This document shows positions 1-6,663 of a stretch of 7,410 nucleotides of DNA, in pieces. This DNA comes from Sphingomonadales bacterium (GTDB lineage: Bacteria; Pseudomonadota; Alphaproteobacteria; Sphingomonadales; Sphingomonadaceae): assembly GCA_013298745.1 (NCBI GenBank), contig JAAFIT010000111.1:1-7410 (forward strand), written 5' to 3'. The stretch's first letter is position 1; each line of letters begins with the position of its first letter. Made by a program: the position numbers and the translations under genes. The notes under the pieces were generated by a model that ran no database searches, had not been told where the DNA came from, and was given only the letters and a program-made list of their open reading frames with translations.

Positions 1-153
1 GAAGGCGACGCCCATCGAATTGGCGAGGCCCGACAGCGCGCGCAGCAGCAGATAGGCGAACCAGCCGCCGCCCTGGAGGATCCAGAAGGCACGGTTCTTG
101 TCATGGAAAAAGCCGTGGCGGCGCAGATCTTCGAACATGATTGCCGGTTCCAT
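1..153 (-). CDS. Partial membrane protein, probable LytS/YehU-type sensor histidine kinase (N-terminus only)
   Basis: Read on the minus strand, an ATG at 153-151 opens 51 codons that run off the left edge without a stop. The peptide begins MEPAIMFEDLRRHGFF, followed by FWILQGGGWFAYLLLR at residues 23-38 and then ALSGLANSMGVAF. A charged N-terminus leading into an aromatic FW-LQ-GGW-Y-LLR first membrane segment is, from memory, typical of LytS/YehU-like sensor kinases in Sphingomonadales and Xanthomonadales. The histidine kinase and ATPase domains would lie outside the window, so this assignment rests on the N-terminus alone. A second in-frame ATG at 138-136 (Met6) is an alternative start. A GGCGGA stretch lies upstream of the first ATG. 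The gene is divergent from the glycosylase gene, with 68 bases between the starts. Another polytopic membrane protein remains possible. Confidence 0.55.
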   Translation of the reverse strand, partial: MEPAIMFEDLRRHGFFHDKNRAFWILQGGGWFAYLLLRALSGLANSMGVAF

Positions 154-221
154 AACCGATATTCCGCCAAAACGCACACCCGGGGCTGTTCAGGCCATGC
201 AGGGGGCGGTAGCACTGCGCC
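154..221. other. Short divergent intergenic region
   Basis: These 68 bases separate the divergent starts of the putative sensor kinase (minus) and the DNA glycosylase (plus). The region must hold at least the plus-strand leader. An AGGGGG purine run at 201-206 is a plausible, somewhat distant ribosome binding site for the ATG at 222. I see no clear -35/-10 pair or palindrome. Promoters for one or both genes may overlap the neighbouring coding sequence. Confidence 0.4.
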
Positions 222-842
222 ATGTCGCTCACCGCCGAACAGCTTGCCACTGCGCTGGACGCCATTGCGGCGCGCGAGCCGGCGATGGCGGCGGCGCTGG
301 CCCGCATTGGTTATCCAGAACCCCGCGGCCGGCCGCGCGGCGCCGGCACGATGATGCGCGCCATCGTCGGCCAGCAGGTCAGCGTCAAGGCGGCGGCGAG
401 CATCTGGAACAAGCTGGAGGCGGCGTGCGGCGGCGACATGGACGACCATGGCCGCATCGCCGCCACCCCGGTCGAGGTGCTGCGCGGCGCCGGGCTGTCC
501 GGGCAAAAGGCCAGCTATGTCCATGCGCTTGCCGCCGCGGTTGCCAGCGGCAGCCTCGATTTCGGCGCGCTGCCGGCGGATGACGAAGCCGCCATCGCGG
601 CGCTGACGGCGGTCAAGGGCATCGGGCGCTGGTCGGCCGAAATCTATCTGCTGTTCGCCGAAGGCCGACCTGACATCTTTCCCGCCGGCGATCTGGCCGT
701 GCAGATCGAGCTCGGCAAGATCCTTGGCCTCGACGCGCGCCCGACCGAGAAGCGCACCCGCGAACTGGTTGAGCCGTGGCGTCCGCACCGCGGCGCGCTG
801 GCGGTGTTCCTTTGGCACCACTACAGCATCATCGCCCTGTAG
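222..842 (+). CDS. DNA-3-methyladenine glycosylase II family protein (AlkA-like, HhH-GPD superfamily)
   Basis: A 206-residue cytoplasmic base-excision-repair enzyme. The family removes alkylated bases such as 3-methyladenine by cleaving the N-glycosidic bond. Seen in sequence: the helical segment TMMRAIVGQQVSVKAA (43-58) with the QQxS signature; the helix-hairpin-helix LTAVKGIGRWSAEIYLLF (128-145); and the Gly/Pro-Asp loop FPAGDLAVQ (153-161), in which Asp157 matches the catalytic aspartate of HhH-GPD glycosylases. It is shorter than E. coli AlkA (282 residues) and lacks that protein's N-terminal domain, as do many alphaproteobacterial members. The ATG at 222 is preceded by AGGGGG about 15 bases away. 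The TAG stop at 840-842 directly abuts the next gene's ATG, so the two are probably co-translated. No Ada-type regulatory element is visible. The family call is firm; the precise substrate range is inferred. Confidence 0.9.
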   Translation: MSLTAEQLATALDAIAAREPAMAAALARIGYPEPRGRPRGAGTMMRAIVGQQVSVKAAASIWNKLEAACGGDMDDHGRIAATPVEVLRGAGLSGQKASYVHALAAAVASGSLDFGALPADDEAAIAALTAVKGIGRWSAEIYLLFAEGRPDIFPAGDLAVQIELGKILGLDARPTEKRTRELVEPWRPHRGALAVFLWHHYSIIAL

Positions 843-1649
843 ATGATCACCGACATTTCCAGCCCGGCCAATCCGGTGTTCAAGTCGCTGAAAAGCCTCA
901 TTGAAAAGAAGGGGCGCCGCGAACAGGGGCTGTTCCTGGCCGAAGGGCTGCGCGTCTGCACCGAGGCGCTGGCGACCGGGCATGTTCCCCACACGCTGAT
1001 CTTTGCCGCCGATGCCGAGAGCCATCCGCTGACCGCTGCGCTGATCGACGCCACCGCGGCGCGACGCGGCACGGTGCTGCGCGCCAGCCGCGATCTGCTG
1101 CATCGCCTGACCGGCAAAGACAATCCGGGTGCCGTCGCGGCCGCCTACCCGATCCCCGATACCGGCCTTGCCGGCATCGACCGAACGACCGCCAAGCTCT
1201 GGGTCGTCGTTGAAAACCTCAAGGACCCCGGCAACCTTGGCACCATGTTGCGCACCTGTGATGCGACCGGCGCCGGCGGGGTGATCCTGCTCGACCAGTC
1301 GTGCGACCCGTTCAGCCTCGAAGCCGTCCGCGCCTCGATGGGCGGGCTGTTCACCAAGGCGGTGGCGCAGGCGTCGGGGGCGGATTTCTTCACCTGGTTG
1401 CGCGCCGGGCCGGGCCAGTTGGTCGGCGCGGCGCTCGATGGCCATACCGTCGATTATCGCGCGCACCGGTTCACGGCGCCGACCTTCCTGTTCATGGGCA
1501 ATGAGCAATCGGGCCTGCCGCCCGCCTATACCGCAGCGTGTGATGCGCTGGTCAAGCTGCCGATGAAGGGGACCGCCGACAGCCTGAACGTCGCAGTTGC
1601 GACCGCCGTGCTGCTTTATGCGGCGCTGGCGCAGTTCGAACCGGCCTGA
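843..1649 (+). CDS. TrmH/SpoU-family RNA 2'-O-methyltransferase
   Basis: A 268-residue SPOUT-class enzyme that would transfer a methyl group from S-adenosylmethionine to a ribose 2'-OH in rRNA or tRNA. All three SpoU motifs are visible: motif 1, VVVENLKDPGNLGTMLRTCD (121-140), with Asn131 and Arg137; motif 2, FMGNEQSGLP (217-226), with Asn220 and Glu221; and motif 3, LPMKGTADSLNVAVA (239-253), with Ser247 and Asn249 in the trefoil-knot SAM pocket. The N-terminal part (about 1-105) fits the L30e-like substrate-binding domain seen in RlmB and TsnR relatives. Length and motif order are normal. The ATG follows the glycosylase TAG with no gap and no clear Shine-Dalgarno sequence, so translational coupling is likely. 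The exact RNA target (23S rRNA or tRNA) cannot be read from the sequence. Confidence 0.92.
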   Translation: MITDISSPANPVFKSLKSLIEKKGRREQGLFLAEGLRVCTEALATGHVPHTLIFAADAESHPLTAALIDATAARRGTVLRASRDLLHRLTGKDNPGAVAAAYPIPDTGLAGIDRTTAKLWVVVENLKDPGNLGTMLRTCDATGAGGVILLDQSCDPFSLEAVRASMGGLFTKAVAQASGADFFTWLRAGPGQLVGAALDGHTVDYRAHRFTAPTFLFMGNEQSGLPPAYTAACDALVKLPMKGTADSLNVAVATAVLLYAALAQFEPA

Positions 1650-1688
1650 AATCCAACAAAATAAGCCAATAAAAACAACATTGTCACT

Positions 1689-1711
1689 CTAAGTCGACAC
1701 TAAGTCGACAC
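1689..1711. repeat. Two tandem copies of an 11-bp unit containing GTCGAC
   Basis: TAAGTCGACAC occurs at 1690-1700 and again at 1701-1711, in perfect tandem; the frame CTAAGTCGACA (1689-1699 and 1700-1710) fits equally well. Each copy carries the palindrome GTCGAC. The repeat lies about 40 bases after the methyltransferase stop, in AT-richer noncoding DNA. It could be a protein-binding site, a remnant of a mobile element end, or chance duplication. No function is known to me. Confidence 0.7.
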
Positions 1712-1751
1712 CATTGACGCCGCATTTTCGGGATCGCCCCTCACCCAATAA

Positions 1752-1791
1752 AAGGGTGCAGGGCCACCGGCCCTGCCCGCCGGAGGCCCTT
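1752..1791 (-). terminator. Rho-independent terminator hairpin between convergent genes
   Basis: A perfect 8-bp stem, GCAGGGCC (1758-1765) and GGCCCTGC (1769-1776), has an ACC loop. AAGGG (1752-1756) and CCCTT (1787-1791) can form an outer arm. Read on the minus strand, downstream of the thiolase-like gene that stops at 1830, the core stem is followed by ACCCTTTTATT, an acceptable U-rich tail. On the plus strand it is followed by a CT-rich stretch (CCCTTCCTT), so it may also stop readthrough from the methyltransferase unit. The convergent placement supports a bidirectional role. Termination itself is inferred. Confidence 0.65.
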
Positions 1792-1829
1792 CCTTCAATC
1801 CACTGATATAACCAAATCGGCGATAAATG

Positions 1830-3341
1830 TCAAGCCGCGTGCCAAGCCTGCAGGCCATCCTCGCTCACCGACACAGTGCCACTCAGCCCCACCGGTGACG
1901 CTTCAAGCGATTCCAGCCGTGCGACGAAATCAGCGTCCGCCATGTCCACCCGCCCGAACACCCGCGCCCCAGCCGGCGTGCGCCCGACGACGCTGCCATA
2001 GGCCGGGGCACCATCGCGATCATGGACGACGCTGAAGGTTTCGATGGTTGCCGGCCCGGCATAGGCGAGTTCGAGCGCCGGCACCGGGGCGCGTTCGGCT
2101 TCGGCGGCGTCCTGCACATCCTTGGGCAACATCAGCCCGGCCGGATCGGCGGCGTCGCAACCGATGACGAGCGCATGGTGCTTGGTGACATAGCCACCCT
2201 GCCCGTAAAGCAGCGCCTGTGCCGCCGGGCGGGCGCGCAGCGAGCGGACCATCGCGCAGGTCGATTGCAGCATGTAGCAATTGAGCCCTGCGCCGGCGAA
2301 GCTGAGGCCACCGGTGACGCTGAACGGCATGTCGGCCGACAGTCCAAGGGTGCGCCGCGCCATTTTCGGCACGGTCGGGAAGCAGGAGTACAGTTCCACG
2401 CGGTCAAAGCCATTGGGGGCGATCCGCATCGCTTGGCCCAGCACGGCATTCTGCGCCACCGAATGATCGAACTGGTCGCGCGCCAGATAATCCATCGGCT
2501 CGGCAGCGGCGGCGCCGCCATGGACATGGATGATGCGATCTTCGGCGATCCCGGCGGCGCGGGCGATGGCGAGCGTCGTCATCAGCACGGCACCGGCCTG
2601 GTTGACGGTGTTGTTGGCGACCATGCGCTTGGTATAGGGCCAGGCGATCATGCGATTGTCGGGCGTTGGCGTCGCGATTTCGGCGGCGGTAAAGGCTTTT
2701 TGCCCCCAGGCGTGCGGGTTGCTCGCGGCGATTTCGGAAATTGCCTGATAGGCGACGCCGCTTTCCGCGAGCGCCTGCGCCGGGGTCATGTCCCAGGCGG
2801 CGGTGGTGGCGTTTTCATACAGCGGATAGACATGCACCGGCGACATGATGCCGTGGCGAACGGCGAGCGGCGTGACATGCTCGCTGCCGATGATCGGGTT
2901 TTCGGGCTTGGCGGCCGGCGGCGTCCACGGCAGGTCGATTCCCGCCGCCTTGGCCTTTGACACCGCATTGGCCGCCTCGCCGCCGGTCACCACCGCCACC
3001 AGGCTGTTGCCGTTCATGATGCGCAGCGCCGCTTCATGAATTTTCGTCGTCGGGGTTTCGCCGCCGACGAGCGCATAGACGGCGCGCGCCGGATTGATGC
3101 CGAGCCGTTCGGCGAGCCGCGCCGCGACACGGTCATAGCGCCACGAGACGAGGTTGATGACATCCATCGAATCGATGCGATCGAGGAAACCGCCGCCGGC
3201 ATCGGCATCGGCGGCGCGCACCGCCGCCGCCATCAAGGCCAGCGGCTCCAGCGCCAGCGCGGCGTCGGCGGGACGATCGACAACCTCTCCGACACCGATG
3301 ATGACGGGCGTACGATCGGCAGGCAGGGCAGTTGACGACAT
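1830..3341 (-). CDS. Thiolase-like protein with extra C-terminal domain (TLP1-type acetyl-CoA acetyltransferase homologue)
   Basis: A 503-residue thiolase-fold protein. The family relates to SCP2-thiolases that act on acyl-CoA. Visible hallmarks are TPVIIGVGEVVDRP (11-24) at the first strand, VVTGGEAANA (117-126), VELYSCFPTVPKMARR (315-330), GGLSFAGAGLNCYMLQS (344-360) and LLYGQGGYVTKHHALV (377-392). The region from about 415 to 503 (TIETFSVVHDRDGAPAYGSV, then GARVFGRV) resembles the additional C-terminal domain of mycobacterial type 1 thiolase-like proteins. Where classical thiolases have the nucleophilic Cys, this protein reads LVGGETPTTK (91-100). The GHPxG histidine position reads GAGLN, and the CxGGG cysteine position has no Cys. 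Ordinary thiolase chemistry is therefore doubtful. The ATG at 3341 has GGAG five bases upstream. It lies 116 bases downstream of the RTX gene on the same strand, with no obvious functional link. The native substrate is unknown. Confidence 0.85.
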   Translation of the reverse strand: MSSTALPADRTPVIIGVGEVVDRPADAALALEPLALMAAAVRAADADAGGGFLDRIDSMDVINLVSWRYDRVAARLAERLGINPARAVYALVGGETPTTKIHEAALRIMNGNSLVAVVTGGEAANAVSKAKAAGIDLPWTPPAAKPENPIIGSEHVTPLAVRHGIMSPVHVYPLYENATTAAWDMTPAQALAESGVAYQAISEIAASNPHAWGQKAFTAAEIATPTPDNRMIAWPYTKRMVANNTVNQAGAVLMTTLAIARAAGIAEDRIIHVHGGAAAAEPMDYLARDQFDHSVAQNAVLGQAMRIAPNGFDRVELYSCFPTVPKMARRTLGLSADMPFSVTGGLSFAGAGLNCYMLQSTCAMVRSLRARPAAQALLYGQGGYVTKHHALVIGCDAADPAGLMLPKDVQDAAEAERAPVPALELAYAGPATIETFSVVHDRDGAPAYGSVVGRTPAGARVFGRVDMADADFVARLESLEASPVGLSGTVSVSEDGLQAWHAA

Positions 3342-3346
3342 GGCAG

Positions 3347-3350
3347 CTCC
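3347..3350 (-). promoter_or_regulatory. Ribosome binding site of the thiolase-like gene
   Basis: GGAG on the minus strand, five bases before the ATG at 3341-3339, supports this start codon. Confidence 0.6.
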
Positions 3351-3383
3351 GGCGTGGTCAAGGCCCTGCTTCTAGGCAAAGTC

Positions 3384-3424
3384 GCCAGCCGGCGTCACCT
3401 ACCAGAATGGCGACGCCGACCGGC
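3384..3424 (-). terminator. Long imperfect hairpin downstream of the RTX gene
   Basis: On the minus strand, GCCGGTCGGCGTC (3424-3412) can pair over 13 positions with GACGCCGGCTGGC (3396-3384), two of them G-U wobbles. A further GCC/GGT pairing leaves a 9-base loop. It begins 34 bases past the RTX stop codon and ends 43 bases before the thiolase-like ATG. The only T run after it is ACTTTGCC, so it is not a textbook rho-independent terminator. It may be a weak terminator or an mRNA 3'-end stabiliser. Confidence 0.4.
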
Positions 3425-3457
3425 CTCGGGCTTGCCACGGACCGACCGGCGACCGCG

Positions 3458-6400
3458 TCAGCCGAGAATGAAATCGGCTGCCGTCAAGGTGATCGTGCCG
3501 TTGAGGACGATCATGAAGTCGGCGACGCCATCGGCGGTATAATCACCAAAGACATGGGTGTTGCCGGACACGTTGGCGTACCAGAGCGCCCCACGTCCTT
3601 CGGTTGTGCCGCCAGATGGATCGGTGCCAAGCCATTGGAACGTCTGGACGCCGGCGACGGTGGTGTTCGCATCGAGGGACTGCAACGTGATCTGGTCGGA
3701 TTCCGATTGATTGAAATCGGTGATCGTATCGGCAAGTTCGACAGTGGCACCGCCGAAATGATTGACATCCTGGAACCGGAACACGTCCGCCCCGGTGCCG
3801 CCGGTCATCGTATCACTGCCCACACCATGATCGAAGAAATCCAAGCCGTCCCCACCGAGCAGGATGTCATTGCCAGCACCACCGGTCAGCACATTGTTGC
3901 CAGCATTGCCCGTGATGGAATTGTCGAGCGTATTGCCGGTGCCATTGATGTTGCCAGTGCCGGTCAACGTCAGATTTTCGACATTGACGGACAAGGTGAA
4001 CGTTATGGACGATTGGACCTGATCAGTGCCTTGAGCGACCTGTTCCAGGACGATATCGCCGGCATTATCGACAATATACGTGTCGTTGCCGCGATCACCG
4101 ATCATCGTATCGGCGCCGAGGCCGCCATTGATGATGTTGTTTCCGAAGTTGCCACTGATCACATTGTTCGATGCATTGCCGGTGCCATTGATGCCGCTGC
4201 TGCCCGTGAGCGTCAGACTTTCGACATTGTCGGACAAGGTGAGCGATATCGACGAACGGACCTGATCGGTACCCTCATTGGTCAGCTCGGTGACGCTATC
4301 CCCGGCATTATCGACCGTATAAACATCATCACCGCTACCGCCGATCATGGAATCGGCACCGGATCCGCCGTCGATCTGATCATTGCCGGCAAGCCCGGTC
4401 AGAATATTGTTGCCGCTGTTGCCGACGAGGAAGTTGTCGAGCGTGTTGCCGGTGCCGGCGAAGTTGCCGGTGCCGGTGAGAGTCAGAACATCGACATTCG
4501 CAGACAGCGTATAATCAATCCCTGCGAGAACCTGATCGAACCCTTGGTCGGCGAGTTCAACAATCGTGTCGCCGATATCATCGACGGCATAAATATCGTC
4601 ACCGGCACCGCCGATTAGCGTATCGGCACCCGCAGCGCCATCGAGCGTGTTATCGCCACTGTTACCGGTAATGACGTTGTTCAGGGCGTTGCCGGTTCCG
4701 TTGATATTGCCGGTTCCGGTGAGCGTCAGGTTTTCGACATTGCCAGGCAAGGTATACTGCAAACCCGACAGCACCAGATCAGTGCCTTCGCCAGAGTTTT
4801 CAGTGATGATATCCGCGCTATCGACGACATAGGTGTCGTCACCGGTGCCGCCGCGCAGTTCGTCGATCCCTGCGCCGCCGGTCAGCGTGTCGTTACCGCC
4901 GCGGCCTTGCAGCAGGTTGTCCCCACTGTTGCCCAATATGACGTTATCGCCGTCATTGCCGCCGCCGGACGTAGCTCCGGTGCCCGTCAATGTCAGATTT
5001 TCGACATTATCCGGCAGGCGGCCGAACGAATTGTTCGTGCGAATCTCGTCGGTACCTTCGCCGGGCCGTTCGATGACGAATGCCGTCTCGTCGTTGAAGG
5101 CATAGGTATCATTACCCTTGCGTCCGAACAGCCAGTCGCCACCGGCACTGGCAGTGATAACGTCATTGCCATCGGTGCCGGCAAAGAAATCCGTGCCAGC
5201 CCCTTGCACCATCGCGAATTCCGAAGCCGCCAGTGTGTAATTGCCGACATAGGCAGCAGATGGTGCGACACTGACATAATAGGTGCCGGTGACCGGAGCG
5301 ACAAAGCCCGTCGAGTTGTTATCGCTGGCGATGCTGCTGCCGAAAAGCTGCGAATCCCGGCCGTTCGCCGCAAAGACGTTGATCGCTTCGTTGAACGACG
5401 TGCCCGAGTCAGTGCGCGTCCATACGAGCTTGACGCCCTGGCCGGCGACCAGGTTCAGCGCGAACCAGTCCTTGTCGGTGGCCGAATCGATCACGCCGGT
5501 GACGGTCTGGCCAACGGCAAGCACATTGCTGGTCTGTTCCCGACCATAGGCGGCATCGCCATCACGACCTTGGCCGACGCCGGTGGTGATCCAGTGCCGA
5601 AGCGCCCCGGCAGCATCGAGGCCGGCAGCCCCGAGATCGGGATTGCTGAGCAGATAGGCCACGGCATCGAAAGTTGCCGTGCGACCTTCATTCCGCCCGG
5701 CGGCAATATAATGGTTGGTCGCAGCGGCGGTATCGGTGCCGAAGGCCCCGATCAGGTCACTGTAGGACGCGATGTAGCGCAGCGCATCGAAATTGGCGGT
5801 GCGGCCCTCGTTGTAGCCCGCGGTGAGATAATGGTTGGTCGCAGCGGCGGTATCGGTGCCAAAGGCCGCGATGAGATCGCTGTAGGACGCGATGTAGCGC
5901 AGCGCATCGAAATTGGCCGTGCGGCCCTCGTTGAAGCCCGCGGTCAGATAATGGTTGGTCGCAGCGGCCGTATCGGTGCCAAAAGCCGCGATCAGATCGC
6001 CGTAGGACGCGATATAGCGCAGCGCATCGAATGTGGCACTACGGCCTTCATTGCGCCCAGCGGTGATATAGTGGCTGGTCGCCGCCGCTGTATTCGTCCC
6101 GAAGGCAGCAACCAGATCGCTGTAGGACGCGATGTAGCGCAGCGCATCGAAACTGGCCCTGCGGCCCTCGTTGTAGCCCGCGGTGAGATAATGGTTGGTC
6201 GCAGCGGCGGTATCGGTGCCGAAGGCCCCGATCAGATCGCCGTAGGAGGCGGTGTAGCGAAGCGCGTCAAACGTCGCAGTACGGCCCTCGTTGTAGCCCG
6301 CGGTAATATAATGGTTGGTCGCAGCGGCGGTGTTGTTGCCAAAGGAGGCGATCAGATCGCCATAGGAGGCGGTGTAGCGAAGCGCATCGAACGTGGCAGT

Positions 6401-6652
6401 ACGGCCTTCGGCAAAGCCATCGAGGATGTAATGCCGCGTGGCTGCTTCGCTGTTGGTGCCATATGCCCGGATAAGGTCACCATAGGACGCCGTGTACCGC
6501 GCCGCATCAAAACTGGGTATCCTGCCCTCTGCCGCACCATAGGCGATGTTGTGAGCGCGGCCGGCAGCGGGGTTGGCGCCGACAGCACGGATCAGATCAG
6601 GATAGGACGCAATGTATCGCAGCGCTTCTGCATCTGTCCAACGCGCACTCAT
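3458..6652 (-). CDS. Large secreted RTX calcium-binding protein with nine N-terminal 40-residue repeats
   Basis: A 1064-residue protein, probably exported by a type I secretion system and acting outside the cell or on its surface. Order of parts: nine 40-residue repeats (10-369; consensus YIASYxDLIxAFGTxTAAATxHYxxAGxNEGR, with variable x); a PPC-like beta domain (about 377-476, with DKDWFALNL and GTYYVSV); RTX modules (about 486-950) with GGxGxD nonapeptides such as GGAGADTLIGGAGDD (672-686 region) alternating with VENLTLTGTG segments; and a serralysin-type C-terminal domain (about 952-1064) with DTITDF, GDYTADGVADF and the terminal AADFILG. There is no Sec signal peptide, as expected for type I export. 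The ATG at 6652 is preferred because AAGGA sits six bases before it; an upstream GTG at 6667 has no such site. No secretion genes lie nearby. No protease zinc motif (HExxH) or other catalytic site is visible, so an adhesive, biofilm or surface-layer role is inference. Confidence 0.88.
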   Translation of the reverse strand: MSARWTDAEALRYIASYPDLIRAVGANPAAGRAHNIAYGAAEGRIPSFDAARYTASYGDLIRAYGTNSEAATRHYILDGFAEGRTATFDALRYTASYGDLIASFGNNTAAATNHYITAGYNEGRTATFDALRYTASYGDLIGAFGTDTAAATNHYLTAGYNEGRRASFDALRYIASYSDLVAAFGTNTAAATSHYITAGRNEGRSATFDALRYIASYGDLIAAFGTDTAAATNHYLTAGFNEGRTANFDALRYIASYSDLIAAFGTDTAAATNHYLTAGYNEGRTANFDALRYIASYSDLIGAFGTDTAAATNHYIAAGRNEGRTATFDAVAYLLSNPDLGAAGLDAAGALRHWITTGVGQGRDGDAAYGREQTSNVLAVGQTVTGVIDSATDKDWFALNLVAGQGVKLVWTRTDSGTSFNEAINVFAANGRDSQLFGSSIASDNNSTGFVAPVTGTYYVSVAPSAAYVGNYTLAASEFAMVQGAGTDFFAGTDGNDVITASAGGDWLFGRKGNDTYAFNDETAFVIERPGEGTDEIRTNNSFGRLPDNVENLTLTGTGATSGGGNDGDNVILGNSGDNLLQGRGGNDTLTGGAGIDELRGGTGDDTYVVDSADIITENSGEGTDLVLSGLQYTLPGNVENLTLTGTGNINGTGNALNNVITGNSGDNTLDGAAGADTLIGGAGDDIYAVDDIGDTIVELADQGFDQVLAGIDYTLSANVDVLTLTGTGNFAGTGNTLDNFLVGNSGNNILTGLAGNDQIDGGSGADSMIGGSGDDVYTVDNAGDSVTELTNEGTDQVRSSISLTLSDNVESLTLTGSSGINGTGNASNNVISGNFGNNIINGGLGADTMIGDRGNDTYIVDNAGDIVLEQVAQGTDQVQSSITFTLSVNVENLTLTGTGNINGTGNTLDNSITGNAGNNVLTGGAGNDILLGGDGLDFFDHGVGSDTMTGGTGADVFRFQDVNHFGGATVELADTITDFNQSESDQITLQSLDANTTVAGVQTFQWLGTDPSGGTTEGRGALWYANVSGNTHVFGDYTADGVADFMIVLNGTITLTAADFILG
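3803..5110 (-). repeat. Degenerate repeats encoding RTX modules of 80-91 residues
   Basis: Within the RTX gene, (D/N)(D)xY motifs recur at tyrosines 517, 608, 688, 778 and 859, and (V)ENLTLTG-type motifs at valines 550, 639, 720, 810 and 891. This gives steps of about 80-91 residues (240-273 bp). Each step carries an acidic beta segment, a LTLTGTGNINGTGN-like turn-rich segment and one to several GGxGxD nonapeptides that bind calcium in known RTX proteins. Some steps differ by nine residues, equal to one nonapeptide. The copies are diverged at DNA level, unlike the N-terminal array. Confidence 0.8.
5546..6625 (-). repeat. Nine tandem 120-bp units encoding 40-residue repeats
   Basis: The 1080-bp segment divides exactly into nine in-frame 120-bp units (residues 10-369 of the RTX protein). 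Marker words such as TAGGACGCGATGTAGCGCAG recur at the same phase from 5762, 5882 and 6122, with variants in every other unit. Units covering residues 90-329 are closely related; two adjacent ones differ at only about 6 of 120 bases by my count. The first two and the last unit are much more diverged. That is the usual picture of an array growing from its middle. Confidence 0.95.
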
Positions 6653-6658
6653 ATTCGT

Positions 6659-6663
6659 TCCTT
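6659..6663 (-). promoter_or_regulatory. Ribosome binding site that fixes the RTX gene start
   Basis: AAGGA on the minus strand lies six bases before the ATG at 6652-6650. It falls inside the reading frame if the upstream GTG at 6667-6665 is used, which argues for the ATG start and a 1064- rather than 1069-residue product. Confidence 0.7.

Noticed and set aside
98..583. Plus-strand frame overlapping the start of the glycosylase gene
   Set aside because: Arg/His/Gly-rich out-of-frame translation overlapping the well-supported glycosylase; no motifs.
1650..1829. tRNA or small RNA gene in the convergent gap
   Set aside because: No cloverleaf, T-loop motif or promoter was seen; the only strong structure is the terminator hairpin at 1752-1791.
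2022..2960. A 312-codon plus-strand frame opposite the thiolase-like gene
   Set aside because: Typical GC-rich antisense shadow: the peptide is rich in Gly, Arg and His without recognisable motifs, while the minus-strand frame is clearly thiolase-like.
3332..4618. A 428-codon open frame on the plus strand opposite the RTX modules
   Set aside because: It is open only because the repeated Gly/Asp/Thr codons of the minus-strand gene avoid stops in this frame. The product is repetitive and unlike any family, and its start overlaps the start of the thiolase-like gene.
5546..6625. CRISPR array
   Set aside because: The repetition is periodic over the whole 120-bp unit, in frame and coding, with no short repeat plus unique spacer structure.
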